Below, in pieces: positions 37,861 to 46,806 of a stretch of DNA of 64,000 nucleotides. Source of the stretch: Helicobacter sp. 12S02634-8 (GTDB taxonomy: Bacteria; Campylobacterota; Campylobacteria; Campylobacterales; Helicobacteraceae); assembly GCF_002272865.1 (NCBI RefSeq), contig NZ_MLAP01000006.1, positions 64,591 through 128,590 of the forward strand. The letters are read 5' to 3'. The position numbers were made by a program, and so were the translations under genes. Position 1 is the stretch's first letter; the number at the start of each line of letters is the position of its first letter. The notes beneath the pieces are model-generated. The model was not told the origin of the DNA. It searched no databases and was given only the letters and a program-made list of their open reading frames with translations.

Positions 37861-39267
37861 ATGAGAATAATTTGTGTGTGCCTATTCTTTTGTGTTTTTT
37901 ATTTGGAATTGTATGCAGAAAATTCCCCGCTTGCTTATAGCCTGCCTACTCCAAAGACGATTACAATTCATGCAGCGTGGGAGAGGGTTTTAAGCAATAA
38001 TGAGGGTATCAAATCTGAAGAGTTTGGTGTGCAAAAAGCCCAAAAACTCAGTCTAGCTAGCAAGCTTTCGTTTTTACCGAGTGTAGATCTTAGCGGCTTT
38101 TATGTCCATATGTCTACTCCCATTTCAATGCAACTCATACAAGACAAAAGCGCACTCGCACAGATGTCTGCTCTGCCGATACCGGGTCTTTCAGGGCTTT
38201 TGAATACTTTGGGCTCTCCGATTGCCCTCTCCAAGCAAGATATTGTATTGGGAGCTTTGAATATTATTTATCCATTGTATGTGGGTGGGGCAAGAATTTA
38301 TGCGAGCAAAATCGCTTCTTTGGCTGCTAAAGACGCTGCTGAAGCGCTCAGACTCAAAAAGCTAGCTACTTTTGAAGAGCTCATACGCGTGTATTATGGT
38401 GTGGTGCTCAATCATGAGATTTTAGAAGTCCTCCAAAAGATCCAAAAAGGGCACTATACGCATTATCAAAACGCTATCAAAATGCATAAAGCAGGGCAGA
38501 TTGCTAAAATCGAAGTTTTGGGCGCTCAAGTTGCTTATGATCGAGCTAAAAACAAGACCATACAAGCAGAAAATTCCCTAGAAATCGCCCAACTAGCACT
38601 CAATACCATCCTCACATCGCCCAGTAATCTCACGCCCAGCTCACAACTCATCGCACACACAGATAAACCCCTTTTGGGAGTGGAATTTTTTGTCCAAGAA
38701 ACTCTGTCATCTTATCCCATACTCAAGACACTTGAAAATCAATCCTTAAGTGCCAAAGAGCTCAAAAAGCTCACAATCAGCAAGTTCCTCCCTCAAGTGG
38801 GGCTTTTTGGGTCTTATTTGATGAAGGGGCAAGATACAATCCTCAATCAAATGATCCCTAATTGGTATGTTGGAGTCGGCGCAAGACTCCCGCTCATCAC
38901 TCCAGAAGGACGGATCCAAAAATACCAAGCAGCCAAACTCACCGAACTCCAGCTAGCAGCCAAAAAAACGCAGGCAAGGCAAGATATGGAGCTTTTGGTT
39001 AAAAAGACCTACAAGCAAGTTGTTGCAATGGCTCAAGAATATGCGAGCTTGGATTCAAGTATTGCGCTTGCTAAAGAAAATCTCAAGCTCCAAGAGCAAG
39101 CCTTCAAGCAAGGTATGGCAACAAGCACGCAAGTTGTGGATGCTAGAAATGCTCTTTTGGGGGTCATGATGGAGCAAAAAACGATCGGGTATGCCTATAT
39201 CACATCATTAGCAAGTCTAACGGCCTTGAGTGGGCGCTTGGATTTGTTTTTTGAATACCAACATTAA
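37861..39267 (+). CDS. TolC-family outer-membrane efflux/export protein
   Basis: The 468-residue precursor has a signal peptide (MRIICVCLFFCVFYLELYA). Two repeated OEP domains follow, rich in long helices (VLSNNEGIKSEEFGVQKAQKLSLASKL; YASLDSSIALAKENLKLQEQAFKQGMATSTQVVDARNALL). The latter is the classic TolC coiled-coil hairpin. It would form a trimeric outer-membrane duct. The next three genes encode the membrane-fusion protein and two ABC-2 permeases, as in H. pylori HP1489-HP1486. ATG 37861 is chosen because an upstream TTG lies too close to the promoter. Substrate unknown. Confidence 0.85.
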   Translation: MRIICVCLFFCVFYLELYAENSPLAYSLPTPKTITIHAAWERVLSNNEGIKSEEFGVQKAQKLSLASKLSFLPSVDLSGFYVHMSTPISMQLIQDKSALAQMSALPIPGLSGLLNTLGSPIALSKQDIVLGALNIIYPLYVGGARIYASKIASLAAKDAAEALRLKKLATFEELIRVYYGVVLNHEILEVLQKIQKGHYTHYQNAIKMHKAGQIAKIEVLGAQVAYDRAKNKTIQAENSLEIAQLALNTILTSPSNLTPSSQLIAHTDKPLLGVEFFVQETLSSYPILKTLENQSLSAKELKKLTISKFLPQVGLFGSYLMKGQDTILNQMIPNWYVGVGARLPLITPEGRIQKYQAAKLTELQLAAKKTQARQDMELLVKKTYKQVVAMAQEYASLDSSIALAKENLKLQEQAFKQGMATSTQVVDARNALLGVMMEQKTIGYAYITSLASLTALSGRLDLFFEYQH

Positions 39268-39295
39268 AGAAATTCAAAAACAGGAGAACCTTGAG

Positions 39296-40276
39296 ATGAG
39301 AAAAAATCTACAAATAGCCCTAATCATCGTGCTTGTAATGGGGATTGTGGTGTGGTTATCGATGGTATTTATCAAAGCTTATAGTCCCAAACCTCAAGTC
39401 CTCCAAGGGCAGATGGACGCAAGGGAATATAGTGTGAGCTCTAAACTTGCAGGCAGAATCGATCAAGTCTTTGTCAAAAAGGGTCAATGGGTCAAAAAAG
39501 GCGAGCTGATCTATACAATCAAAAGCCCTGAGCTTTCTGCCAAACTCACGCAAGCCCAAGCAAGCTATCAAGCCGCTAAAGCTATCAGTGATGGGGCTAA
39601 AAAGGGTTCAAGAACAGAAACAATCATCTCTGCTAGAGATTTATGGCACGCTTCTAAGGCGATGGCAGACCTCGCAGAAAAGACCTATAAAAGGATACAA
39701 GGGCTTTATGATAATGGCGTAGCGAGCTTGCAAAAACGCGATGAGGCATATGCTGCTTTTAAAAGCGCAAAATACAATGAAAATACAGCCTATCAGCAAT
39801 ACAAAATCGCACTAGATGGGGCAAGTGATGAAACCAAAAAGGCTGCAGCAGAAAAAGAGAGGGCTGCCCTTGGGCAAGTGAGCGAGGTGGAGGCATATGT
39901 CAAGGACATCAAGGCCTTTTCACCCATCGATGGAGAAGTGAGTAATATTTTGCTTTATAGTGGGGAGTTGAGCCCTGCGGGTTTTCCTGTGGTGTTGGTT
40001 ATGGATACACAGCAAATGTGGCTTAAAATCAGCGTGCCTGAAGTTTATTTGAGTGATTTTGAGGTGGGGAAGAGCTTTTGGGGTTATGTCCCTGCGTTGA
40101 AGAAAAAGATCCAATTCAAGGTCGATTATGTATCGGTGATGGGGGATTTTGCGACTTGGAAGGCAACTTCGAGCACACAAGATTATGACAAAAAAAGCTT
40201 TGAAATCCAAGCGAGCCCTATGGACTCTACAGCGGGCTTGAGAGTGGGAATGAGTGTGCTTGTGACACTGCTATGA
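39296..40276 (+). CDS. HlyD-family membrane-fusion (periplasmic adaptor) protein
   Basis: 326 residues: an N-terminal membrane anchor (about 5-27), then the lipoyl-like halves GRIDQVFVKKGQWVKKGELIYTIKSPEL and AFSPIDGEVSNILLYSGELSPAGFPVV around a helical hairpin (about 85-185). A beta-barrel domain completes it. This is the YbhG/EmrA-type adaptor layout. It links the inner-membrane permeases to the TolC-like duct. The ATG has AGGAG ten bases upstream, and the end overlaps the first permease gene (ATGATGA). Confidence 0.88.
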   Translation: MRKNLQIALIIVLVMGIVVWLSMVFIKAYSPKPQVLQGQMDAREYSVSSKLAGRIDQVFVKKGQWVKKGELIYTIKSPELSAKLTQAQASYQAAKAISDGAKKGSRTETIISARDLWHASKAMADLAEKTYKRIQGLYDNGVASLQKRDEAYAAFKSAKYNENTAYQQYKIALDGASDETKKAAAEKERAALGQVSEVEAYVKDIKAFSPIDGEVSNILLYSGELSPAGFPVVLVMDTQQMWLKISVPEVYLSDFEVGKSFWGYVPALKKKIQFKVDYVSVMGDFATWKATSSTQDYDKKSFEIQASPMDSTAGLRVGMSVLVTLL

Positions 40277-41379
40277 TGAAAACTCTCAGACATACCATCA
40301 GCTTTTTTAAATTTTTCAAGCCATATCTATTTTTTCTCACGATTAGCTTGGTTTTGCCCTTGCTTTTAGGAGCAGTGGTGTATAGTATCTTTCAAGCTTC
40401 GCTTCCAAGGGAGCTGCCTATTGGGCTCATCGATAAGGATCAGAGCACTTTATCGCTAGAAGTGGGATTTGACCTTGAAGCGACTTCGGTGCTGCATATC
40501 AGCAAAAGGTATCAGAATTTGCAGCAAGCAAAAGATGATTTGAGTGTGGGAAACATCTATGGTCTTGTCTTGATCCCTGAGGGCTTTGAACGCAATGTAA
40601 GGCTTGGTCGGGGCTCTGAAATCCCTTTGTATTATAATGCGCAGTTTGTGTTGATCGGCAAGGCAATCAATGGGGCTTTTTCACAAGTGATTGCTGCGCT
40701 CAATGCTAAGGTCGGTGTTTTGAGGGGTTTGGTGGAGAGCAAGGTTTTTGCAGCTTCCCTCCCTCAAGCCCTCCCTATCAAGCTCAATTTCCACGCACTC
40801 TATAATCCCAACAACAACTACGCACAATTTTTATTGACCTTAATTTTGCCTTGTATCTGGCAGATACTCACAGCCCTAGGTATGCTCAATCTCTTAGACA
40901 AGCCATCAAAATTTAAATCTAATAGCCAAGCCCTTGGTGTCAATGTGGCGATTTTTGCGTGTTGGGGGGTGGTGATGTTGTGGTTTTTTCAAGGCTTGGG
41001 CTACCCGATGGAGGGAAGTTATAGTATTTTATTTTTGGGTGTTTTGGTGCTAGCAGCAAGTATCAGTGGGATTGTGCTTTGTATCCAAGCAGTTTTAAAA
41101 GATAGTGCCAAAAGTATCGGTGTCATCGCTGCTTACACAGCACCAAGTCTGGCTTTTGCTGGGATCACATACCCTCAAAATGCGATGGATAGTTTTGCAT
41201 TATTTTGGAGCCATATTTTGCCGATTTCTTATTTCATGGAACTATATTTGCAGCAGGCAAATTATGGGCTTGATATAGCTGAGAGTCTAAAAACTCTCGC
41301 ACAAATGCTGCCATTTTTGCTCTTTTGCCCTCTGGGCTTGCTGATTGGCACAGTGCGGGTGGGTGATGGGATTTTTTAG
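40273..41379 (+). CDS. ABC-2 type transporter permease (first of pair)
   Basis: 368 residues with the ABC-2/YhgE-like layout: one N-terminal helix (about 18-42), a large extracytoplasmic domain (about 45-190), then five hydrophobic helices at the C terminus including LILPCIWQILTALGML and PSLAFAGITYPQNAM. It resembles H. pylori HP1487. It pairs with the following homologous permease. No ATP-binding protein gene is found in the operon, so the ATPase must be encoded elsewhere or the system is unusual. Overlaps the adaptor gene by four bases. Confidence 0.82.
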   Translation: MMKTLRHTISFFKFFKPYLFFLTISLVLPLLLGAVVYSIFQASLPRELPIGLIDKDQSTLSLEVGFDLEATSVLHISKRYQNLQQAKDDLSVGNIYGLVLIPEGFERNVRLGRGSEIPLYYNAQFVLIGKAINGAFSQVIAALNAKVGVLRGLVESKVFAASLPQALPIKLNFHALYNPNNNYAQFLLTLILPCIWQILTALGMLNLLDKPSKFKSNSQALGVNVAIFACWGVVMLWFFQGLGYPMEGSYSILFLGVLVLAASISGIVLCIQAVLKDSAKSIGVIAAYTAPSLAFAGITYPQNAMDSFALFWSHILPISYFMELYLQQANYGLDIAESLKTLAQMLPFLLFCPLGLLIGTVRVGDGIF

Positions 41380-42496
41380 AGTGCTTTGGGAGGAGCTATA
41401 TGCGATATGCACGCAAACTGCTGTTGTATTTGTCGTGGTGGTGGGCTCGCTTTTATACGCCTTTTTATACCCCGCTCCTTATCAAAATGACATTGTAGTT
41501 TCTCAAAAAATCGCTGTAGTCGATGGGGACAATACTTCTTTATCCAGAGAGCTAGCCTTTTTGGTCAATGCAAGCGCGCAAACAGATGTCGCCTATAGGC
41601 TCACTGCGATAAAAACTGCTAAAAAGCTCCTAGAACAAGGCAAAATTTATGGGATATTGCAAATCCCTGAGGGCTTCCAATCCAAGATATATAAAGGCAT
41701 GATTGCTCCGATTGATTATTTTGGTAATGCTTCATACTTTTTGATCTATGGTGCAGGGCTCTCTGGCGTGGTCGGTGCGAGCGATGCGCTCTCAAATGCT
41801 ATCAAATCCATGCGGGATTTAAGAGCGCAGAGCCAGTCTTTTGCGCCCAATTTAATTCAAGCCGATCCTATCGCACTTTTCAACCCCAATGAGGGCTATA
41901 TCAACTACGCCCTAGCAGCAATTTTAGTTTTTATCTTGCACCAGACAATGATTGCAGGGGCAGGGATATTGGGCGCTTTGCAGAATCAAAAAAATAGCTT
42001 AGGGATTAGAGGGTATTGGAATCAAGTGGGCGCATGCAAGCTAGTTTTAGCAAGAATATGCGCTTTTTCGCTGATTTATGTGGTGTTTTTTCTGTTTTAT
42101 TTTGGATTTTTATTCCAAATGTATGGTATCCATATCCATTCTGATATAATCTCATTTTGGTCTTTGGGTTTGATGTTTATTTTTTGCTGTGCTAGCTTTG
42201 GTGTGCTTTTGGGTGTGGTTATCAAACGCCCTGCCTTACCCACACAGATTATTTTGATTTCTTCTTTGCCTTTGGTGTTTATGATGGGATTTGTATGGCC
42301 AAAAGAGCTGCTGCCAAGCTATATCCTTGCTTTTGTGCAGTTTATCCCTGCCTTCCATGGGATCAATGCAATGATTGCACTCAATCAAATGGGTGCTTCT
42401 TTGGGGTGCGTGATGGGGCATTTTTATTGGCTGTTGGGCTTGTTTATAGGGGCTGTGGTCTTGAGTGTGTGGGTGATAAGAAACAAAAGAAAATGA
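41366..42496 (+). CDS. ABC-2 type transporter permease (second of pair)
   Basis: 376 residues with the same topology as the upstream permease: an N-terminal helix (about 15-35), a soluble domain containing PEGFQSKIYKGMIAPIDYFGNASYF, and a C-terminal membrane domain with VFMMGFVWPKELLPSYILAFVQFIPAFHGINAM. The paired permeases would form a heterodimer. ATG 41366 lies inside the end of the previous gene (14-base overlap), giving coupled translation. H. pylori HP1486 is the counterpart. Substrate unknown. Confidence 0.82.
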   Translation: MGFFRVLWEELYAICTQTAVVFVVVVGSLLYAFLYPAPYQNDIVVSQKIAVVDGDNTSLSRELAFLVNASAQTDVAYRLTAIKTAKKLLEQGKIYGILQIPEGFQSKIYKGMIAPIDYFGNASYFLIYGAGLSGVVGASDALSNAIKSMRDLRAQSQSFAPNLIQADPIALFNPNEGYINYALAAILVFILHQTMIAGAGILGALQNQKNSLGIRGYWNQVGACKLVLARICAFSLIYVVFFLFYFGFLFQMYGIHIHSDIISFWSLGLMFIFCCASFGVLLGVVIKRPALPTQIILISSLPLVFMMGFVWPKELLPSYILAFVQFIPAFHGINAMIALNQMGASLGCVMGHFYWLLGLFIGAVVLSVWVIRNKRK

Positions 42497-43194
42497 GGCA
42501 TTTGATGGAGAAAAATCAGGTTTTAAAAGCCCTAAAAGACGCCTTTCCTCATACGATACCGATTATGTTGGGGTATCTTTTGATGGGAATGGCCTTTGGT
42601 GTGCTGTTAGAAAAAAATGGTTATGGCTATATTTGGGCTTTTTTTATGGCAGTTTTTATCTATGCAGGGGCGACGCAATTTGTGGCCGTGGGCTTGCTGG
42701 CTGTGGGGGCTGGGCTGTGGAGCGTGTTTGTGGTGTCTTTGATGGTCAATGCTAGGCAGGTGTTTTATGGTATTGGTATGTTGGGGAAGTTTGATAAAAT
42801 GGGTAAAAAGCTCCCTTATATGATCCACTCTCTCACCGATGAAACTTTCGCGCTTTTGAGCCTGAAAAAGCCCTCTTCAGGGGTTGATGAGGGATATTTT
42901 ATGTTTTTTATCGCGCTATTGAACCATATCTATTGGGTGATTGGCTGCGTGGGTGGTGCGTTGATTGGGGCTAGGGTGGGTTTTGATGCTCGGGGGATTG
43001 ATTTTGTCATGACAGCTATTTTTATTGTGATTTTTATCGATCAATGGAAGCACGCACCCAAACACACGCCCGCTATGATCGGTATTGCAGTGAGTCTTTT
43101 GTGTTTGGTGGTTTTTGGGAGTGCGCATTTTTTGCTCCCTGCATTGATGATAATGACGGGGCTTTTGGGATTGTTAAAAAACACATTGGAGTGA
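42493..43194 (+). CDS. azlC: AzlC-family branched-chain amino acid exporter, large subunit
   Basis: A 233-residue membrane protein with the AzlC pattern: IPIMLGYLLMGMAFGVLLEKNG, YAGATQFVAVGLL, VVSLMVNARQVFYGIGM, and a final helical pair. AzlC and AzlD together export branched-chain amino acids and analogues such as azaleucine. ATG 42493 overlaps the permease stop; ATG 42505 with GAGG upstream is an equally reasonable start. The partner azlD follows three bases later. H. pylori has azlCD as HP1331-HP1330. Confidence 0.88.
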   Translation: MRHLMEKNQVLKALKDAFPHTIPIMLGYLLMGMAFGVLLEKNGYGYIWAFFMAVFIYAGATQFVAVGLLAVGAGLWSVFVVSLMVNARQVFYGIGMLGKFDKMGKKLPYMIHSLTDETFALLSLKKPSSGVDEGYFMFFIALLNHIYWVIGCVGGALIGARVGFDARGIDFVMTAIFIVIFIDQWKHAPKHTPAMIGIAVSLLCLVVFGSAHFLLPALMIMTGLLGLLKNTLE

Positions 43195-43197
43195 GTG

Positions 43198-43533
43198 ATG
43201 TTGGATGCAGTGATGATTTTAGTGGTCGTGATGGGAGTGACGATTTTTGCCCGCGCCTTGCCTTTTATGATTTTTAATTCCAAGCATAAAGCACCTGATT
43301 TTTTGCTCTATCTAGGAAAGGTCTTGCCTACTGCGATTGTGGGTATGCTGATTGTGTATTGCTTCAAAAATACAGACCTCACAAGCACACCTTATGGGCT
43401 CAATGAGCTTTTGGGGCTGATTTGTGTGGTGGGTATGCAGTGTGTATTCAAGATTTCTATTTTGAGTATCCTATCAGGCACAATATTATATATGTATCTG
43501 TTGCAAAGCGCTGTGCTTGAAAAGATATTTTAA
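43198..43533 (+). CDS. azlD: AzlD-family branched-chain amino acid exporter, small subunit
   Basis: 111 residues and four hydrophobic helices. The AzlD signature is present: VTIFARALPFMIFNSKHKAPDFLLYLGKVLPTAIVGMLIVYCFK. It complements AzlC to form the exporter. ATG 43198 is preferred to the overlapping GTG three bases before. It ends the forward operon; a terminator-like region lies before the convergent hypD gene. Confidence 0.86.
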   Translation: MLDAVMILVVVMGVTIFARALPFMIFNSKHKAPDFLLYLGKVLPTAIVGMLIVYCFKNTDLTSTPYGLNELLGLICVVGMQCVFKISILSILSGTILYMYLLQSAVLEKIF

Positions 43534-43596
43534 AGGCTATTAAAATGATTATTAATCGTTATTGGCTTTTGGGACTTTAAAAAGGGGAGGGCTTGA

Positions 43597-43637
43597 TAGG
43601 GGCTTTAGAGGGCTTGCCCCTCTCCCTCTATTTTTTT
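43597..43637 (+). terminator. Terminator region between azlD and hypD
   Basis: AGGGGC can pair with GCCCCT across a 12-base loop, or AGAGGG with CCCTCT; a run of seven T follows about seven bases later. G/C-rich repeats on both sides suggest it may serve both converging operons. The exact stem is ambiguous. Confidence 0.5.
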
Positions 43638-43678
43638 GTTTTCTATTTTCTATTTTTTATTTTAGAGCAAATAGGGGG

Positions 43679-44851
43679 TTAAGCTAGGGCGTATTTGTAA
43701 TAAGCTGCGCAAGCTCCCTCAGAGCTAACCATACAGCTACCTAATGGATTGGTGGGCGTGCAGGCCTTACCAAAGACTTTGCAGTCAAAAGGCTTGGCAA
43801 TACCTTTGAGTATATCGCCACAACGGCAGGCTTTGTTGTCTTTGATAGGGGTTTTGGTGAGTATAGAATCAAAGATTAATTCAGCATCCAAATGGGCATA
43901 GGCATTTTTGAGTTTGAGCGCAGAATCAGGGATCTCTCCGAGCCCTCGCCACTCAAAGCTCTCTCTTGTTTGCATTGTTTGCGCGACCATTTCTTGGGCT
44001 TTGAGATTGCCCTCCATACTCACAAGGCGCGTGTATTGAATTTCTAGCTTGGGCTGGGCATTGAGAAATTGATGGACTAGTCTTAAGATACTTTCCATCA
44101 TATCCACAGGCTCAAAGCCGCTCACAACAATAGGGATATTGTATCGCTCCAAAAGAGGGCGATAAATCTTTGCCCCTGCAATCACGCTTACATGCGAGGG
44201 GGCGATGAGGGCGTTGATTTGAGAGTCTTTGGCTGAGAGTATCGCTTCTAGGGGTGGGGGGACTAGGACATGGTTGATATGGAAAAAAAGATTTTTGATC
44301 CCCTCATTGATGGTTCTTTGGATCAAAGAGGCTGTCATTGGGGTGGTGGTTTCAAAGCCGATAGCAAAATAAACGACCTTTTTATCGGGGTGGGATTTGG
44401 CAATTTGGATAGCTTCTAGGGGGGAGTAGATGAAGCGCGCATCGCAGCCTTGGGAGCGAGCGTGCTGCAAGCTGCCTTTGCTACCGGGGACTTTGAGCAT
44501 ATCCCCTAAGGTGAGTAAGATTGTATCAGGTGCTAGAGCGATGTCATAGGCTTGGTCGATACGATTTTTAGGCATCACACACACAGGGCAGCCTGGCCCG
44601 TGTATGAACTCAATATTTTCGGGTAAAAGATGATTGAGGGCATATTTCATCAATGTATGGGTATGCCCCCCACAGACTTCCATCACACGGATTTTTTCTG
44701 TGAGCTTGGCTGCGTTTTCTTTGATTTCTTTGGCTAGGGCTAAGATTGTGTCTTTGTCACGAAATGCATTGATGAATAACGCATCATTGATAGGGCGTTG
44801 TATGGACTTGGTGGGTGGATTGGTGTTGTGTGTTGGTGGTGTTGGATTCAT
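43679..44851 (-). CDS. hypD: Hydrogenase maturation protein HypD
   Basis: An Fe-S scaffold protein that, with HypC, assembles the Fe(CN)2CO centre of NiFe hydrogenase. The conserved cysteine motifs are present: MEVCGGHTHTLMKYAL, HGPGCPVCV, and the C-terminal 4Fe-4S site (CRCGDILKG, CKVFGKACTP, GSCMVSSEGACAAYY). GFETTTPMTA and GFEPVDMMESI complete the family pattern. An N-terminal Pro/Thr-rich lead of about 20 residues is non-conserved. ATG 44851 overlaps the hypC stop by four bases. Last gene of hypB-C-D. Confidence 0.95.
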   Translation of the reverse strand: MNPTPPTHNTNPPTKSIQRPINDALFINAFRDKDTILALAKEIKENAAKLTEKIRVMEVCGGHTHTLMKYALNHLLPENIEFIHGPGCPVCVMPKNRIDQAYDIALAPDTILLTLGDMLKVPGSKGSLQHARSQGCDARFIYSPLEAIQIAKSHPDKKVVYFAIGFETTTPMTASLIQRTINEGIKNLFFHINHVLVPPPLEAILSAKDSQINALIAPSHVSVIAGAKIYRPLLERYNIPIVVSGFEPVDMMESILRLVHQFLNAQPKLEIQYTRLVSMEGNLKAQEMVAQTMQTRESFEWRGLGEIPDSALKLKNAYAHLDAELIFDSILTKTPIKDNKACRCGDILKGIAKPFDCKVFGKACTPTNPLGSCMVSSEGACAAYYKYALA

Positions 44852-45108
44852 GAGTGATACTCGCTAGCTTGGTCATCTGCTTCCATCGCTGCAATCATTT
44901 GTTCATAGAGCTTGATGGATTCTAGCGCACTGCTTGCATCGATTTTACTCACGATATAACCGATATGCAAAAGCACATATTCACCGATAGCGACTTCTTC
45001 GCCCATCAGATCAAGGCTAGCTTGGCGCTGCACGCCCATTGTTTCTAAGGTAGCAGAGTTGGTGGTTTTATCAATAGCGATAATTTTAGAGGGGATTGCA
45101 AGACACAT
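44848..45108 (-). CDS. hypC: Hydrogenase assembly chaperone HypC
   Basis: 86 residues starting MCLAIPSKIIAID, with the invariant Cys2 that binds the iron cofactor and the hydrogenase large subunit. ATG 45108 is chosen because the conserved N terminus must begin with Met-Cys. The rest is a small OB-like barrel (ATLETMGVQRQASLDLM, GEYVLLHIGYIVSKID). It lies between hypB and hypD and overlaps hypD by four bases, matching H. pylori HP0900-HP0898. Confidence 0.93.
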   Translation of the reverse strand: MCLAIPSKIIAIDKTTNSATLETMGVQRQASLDLMGEEVAIGEYVLLHIGYIVSKIDASSALESIKLYEQMIAAMEADDQASEYHS

Positions 45109-45121
45109 TATTTTTTCCTTT

Positions 45122-45847
45122 TTAAAAAGAATGCTTGGAATGATACCCTTGTTTTTTCTTGTTTGCAATAAAATCTTTGAGTGTTTCTAAACTTTTTTTA
45201 TCCTTAGAGCTTGTCAGCAGCAAGGGGACATTGGGCTTTAGCTTTTGCATATCTTCTTGGACTTGCTGGATACGAAAGCCAAAGTAATCGATCATATCAG
45301 CCTTAGAGATCACAACAGCATCAGCGCATAAAAACATCGTGGGATATTTGAGGACTTTATCATCTCCCTCAGGCACAGAAAGCAAGATCATATTGAGATC
45401 AGCACCCAAATCATAGCTAGCAGGGCAGACAAGATTGCCTACATTTTCTATCATCAAATATTCCACTCCCTCCAACGCCCCATCGGCTTTGAGTTTATGG
45501 TAAGCGCGCTCGACCATCGCAGCTTCTAAATGGCAGGCTTCACCTGTGGCGATTTGTTCTGCAGCGACGCCTTTTTGCTTGAGGCGATCGGCATCTCTGT
45601 TGGTCTGTAAATCGCCCTCTACAACGCAAAATTTAAAGTCTTCAAATGCTGCTAACTGCTCTAAAAGCGTGGTCTTTCCACTCCCAGGAGAGCTCATGAG
45701 ATTGATAGTATAGAGTCCATCTTGTGCGTATTGTGTGCGGAGTTCTTGGGCTTTGAGGTCGTTTTTGCTAAGGATTTTCTCGACAATAGCGACCTCTTTT
45801 TTGCTCAAATTGGGATTGTTATGCAGGGAATTTTCTCGGGAGTTCAT
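45122..45847 (-). CDS. hypB: Hydrogenase/urease nickel-insertion GTPase HypB
   Basis: GTPase that delivers nickel to NiFe hydrogenase and, in Helicobacter, also supports urease maturation. The P-loop is NLMSSPGSGKTTLLEQ, followed by VVEGDLQTNRDADRL, and the metal site is GEACHLEAAMV (Cys and His). ISKADMIDY is the NKxD-type motif. There is no long His-rich N terminus, as in H. pylori HypB. ATG 45847 is used; the frame extends one codon upstream to a TTG. It starts the hypBCD operon. Confidence 0.94.
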   Translation of the reverse strand: MNSRENSLHNNPNLSKKEVAIVEKILSKNDLKAQELRTQYAQDGLYTINLMSSPGSGKTTLLEQLAAFEDFKFCVVEGDLQTNRDADRLKQKGVAAEQIATGEACHLEAAMVERAYHKLKADGALEGVEYLMIENVGNLVCPASYDLGADLNMILLSVPEGDDKVLKYPTMFLCADAVVISKADMIDYFGFRIQQVQEDMQKLKPNVPLLLTSSKDKKSLETLKDFIANKKKQGYHSKHSF

Positions 45848-45907
45848 CAATATTCCTTATAGTTATGGTGTTTGGGGGCATTATACTTTTGGTGGTTAAA
45901 TATTTGA

Positions 45908-46708
45908 CTATGTTTGCATGACTAAGAGCGCAAATCGCCCCGTAAGCCCATCGCGGCGATAAGAAAAAAGATCTTTAGAACAACAAGAGCAAGCAGGGTG
46001 GATCTGGATATGCTCTGGTGGGATTTTCAGCGCTGATAGCTGGAGGGATAAAAGGGCGATGAGGTCAAGATGTGGATTTTGGGTATTTGTATGGACTATA
46101 GTATTTGGGGGAGCTTGCAGCGCATAGCTTGGGAAGTCTTTAGCTAGCTTGGGACTGATGGCATAGCAGCATTTACGGATTGAGGGGCCAATGAAGATTA
46201 AGAGGTCTTTGGCTGCGCTGTGATAGGTGTTTAGAAGCTTTGTGATTGTTTTTGTGAGGATTGCGTTGCAAACACCTGCGCGCCCTGCGTGGATCAGGGC
46301 AAATATCTTTTGGCGGGGGTTATAGACTAAGATAGGATTGCAATCAGCGACCATCACCATACAAGCGATATGTTTTTGCGCGCAAATGAGGGCATCGCCT
46401 GAGCCAATCAGACCATCTAAAGGGAGGCTAGAGAGGTCATTGAACTCGATGATATGATCGCTATGGGTTTGGTTGAGCCAAAGTAGGGGGCTTTGTGGGA
46501 AAAGGGCATTGCAGAGTTTGGTGCGATTTGATGTGACAGATGTGGGAGAATCGTGGGTATGGTAGGCAAGATTGAGGCTATCATAGGGCTTTGGGCTATG
46601 GCCGCCATAGCGTGAACTGACATAAAAAGTAATAGGCAGATCCGAAAACAAGGGGCTTTGAGCACTGGAGTAGAAAATCATCTCTGTGGAGTGGGTGTTT
46701 GAGGGCAT
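45908..46708 (-). CDS. pgeF: Laccase-domain protein (YfiH/PgeF family)
   Basis: 266 residues of the YlmD/YfiH/DUF152 family, described as a purine nucleoside phosphorylase or peptidoglycan-editing factor. The family pattern is WLNQTHSDHI, VMVADCNPILVYNP, ALIHAGRAGVCNAI, FIGPSIRKCCYAI and the C-terminal HPACSCCSKDLFSYRRDGLTGRFA. The zinc-binding His and Cys residues in H-S-D, A-D-C and H-A-G are kept, though the usual W in HAGWRG is replaced (HAGRAG). Monocistronic and divergent from nrfH. Which activity applies here is not known. Confidence 0.82.
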   Translation of the reverse strand: MPSNTHSTEMIFYSSAQSPLFSDLPITFYVSSRYGGHSPKPYDSLNLAYHTHDSPTSVTSNRTKLCNALFPQSPLLWLNQTHSDHIIEFNDLSSLPLDGLIGSGDALICAQKHIACMVMVADCNPILVYNPRQKIFALIHAGRAGVCNAILTKTITKLLNTYHSAAKDLLIFIGPSIRKCCYAISPKLAKDFPSYALQAPPNTIVHTNTQNPHLDLIALLSLQLSALKIPPEHIQIHPACSCCSKDLFSYRRDGLTGRFALLVMQT

Positions 46709-46806
46709 GAATCTGTCCTTTTGGGGTGGGTGGATTGATGTGAGTCAAAACATTGGGTCAATTTTAACACTAAAATCTAAAGTGCAAATCACTAAAAGGA
46801 GAGTTT

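Noticed and set aside
43545-43565. Possible Fur or NikR box (ATGATTATTAATCGTTAT)
   Set aside because: It lies between two gene 3' ends, far from any start codon, so a regulatory role is unlikely.
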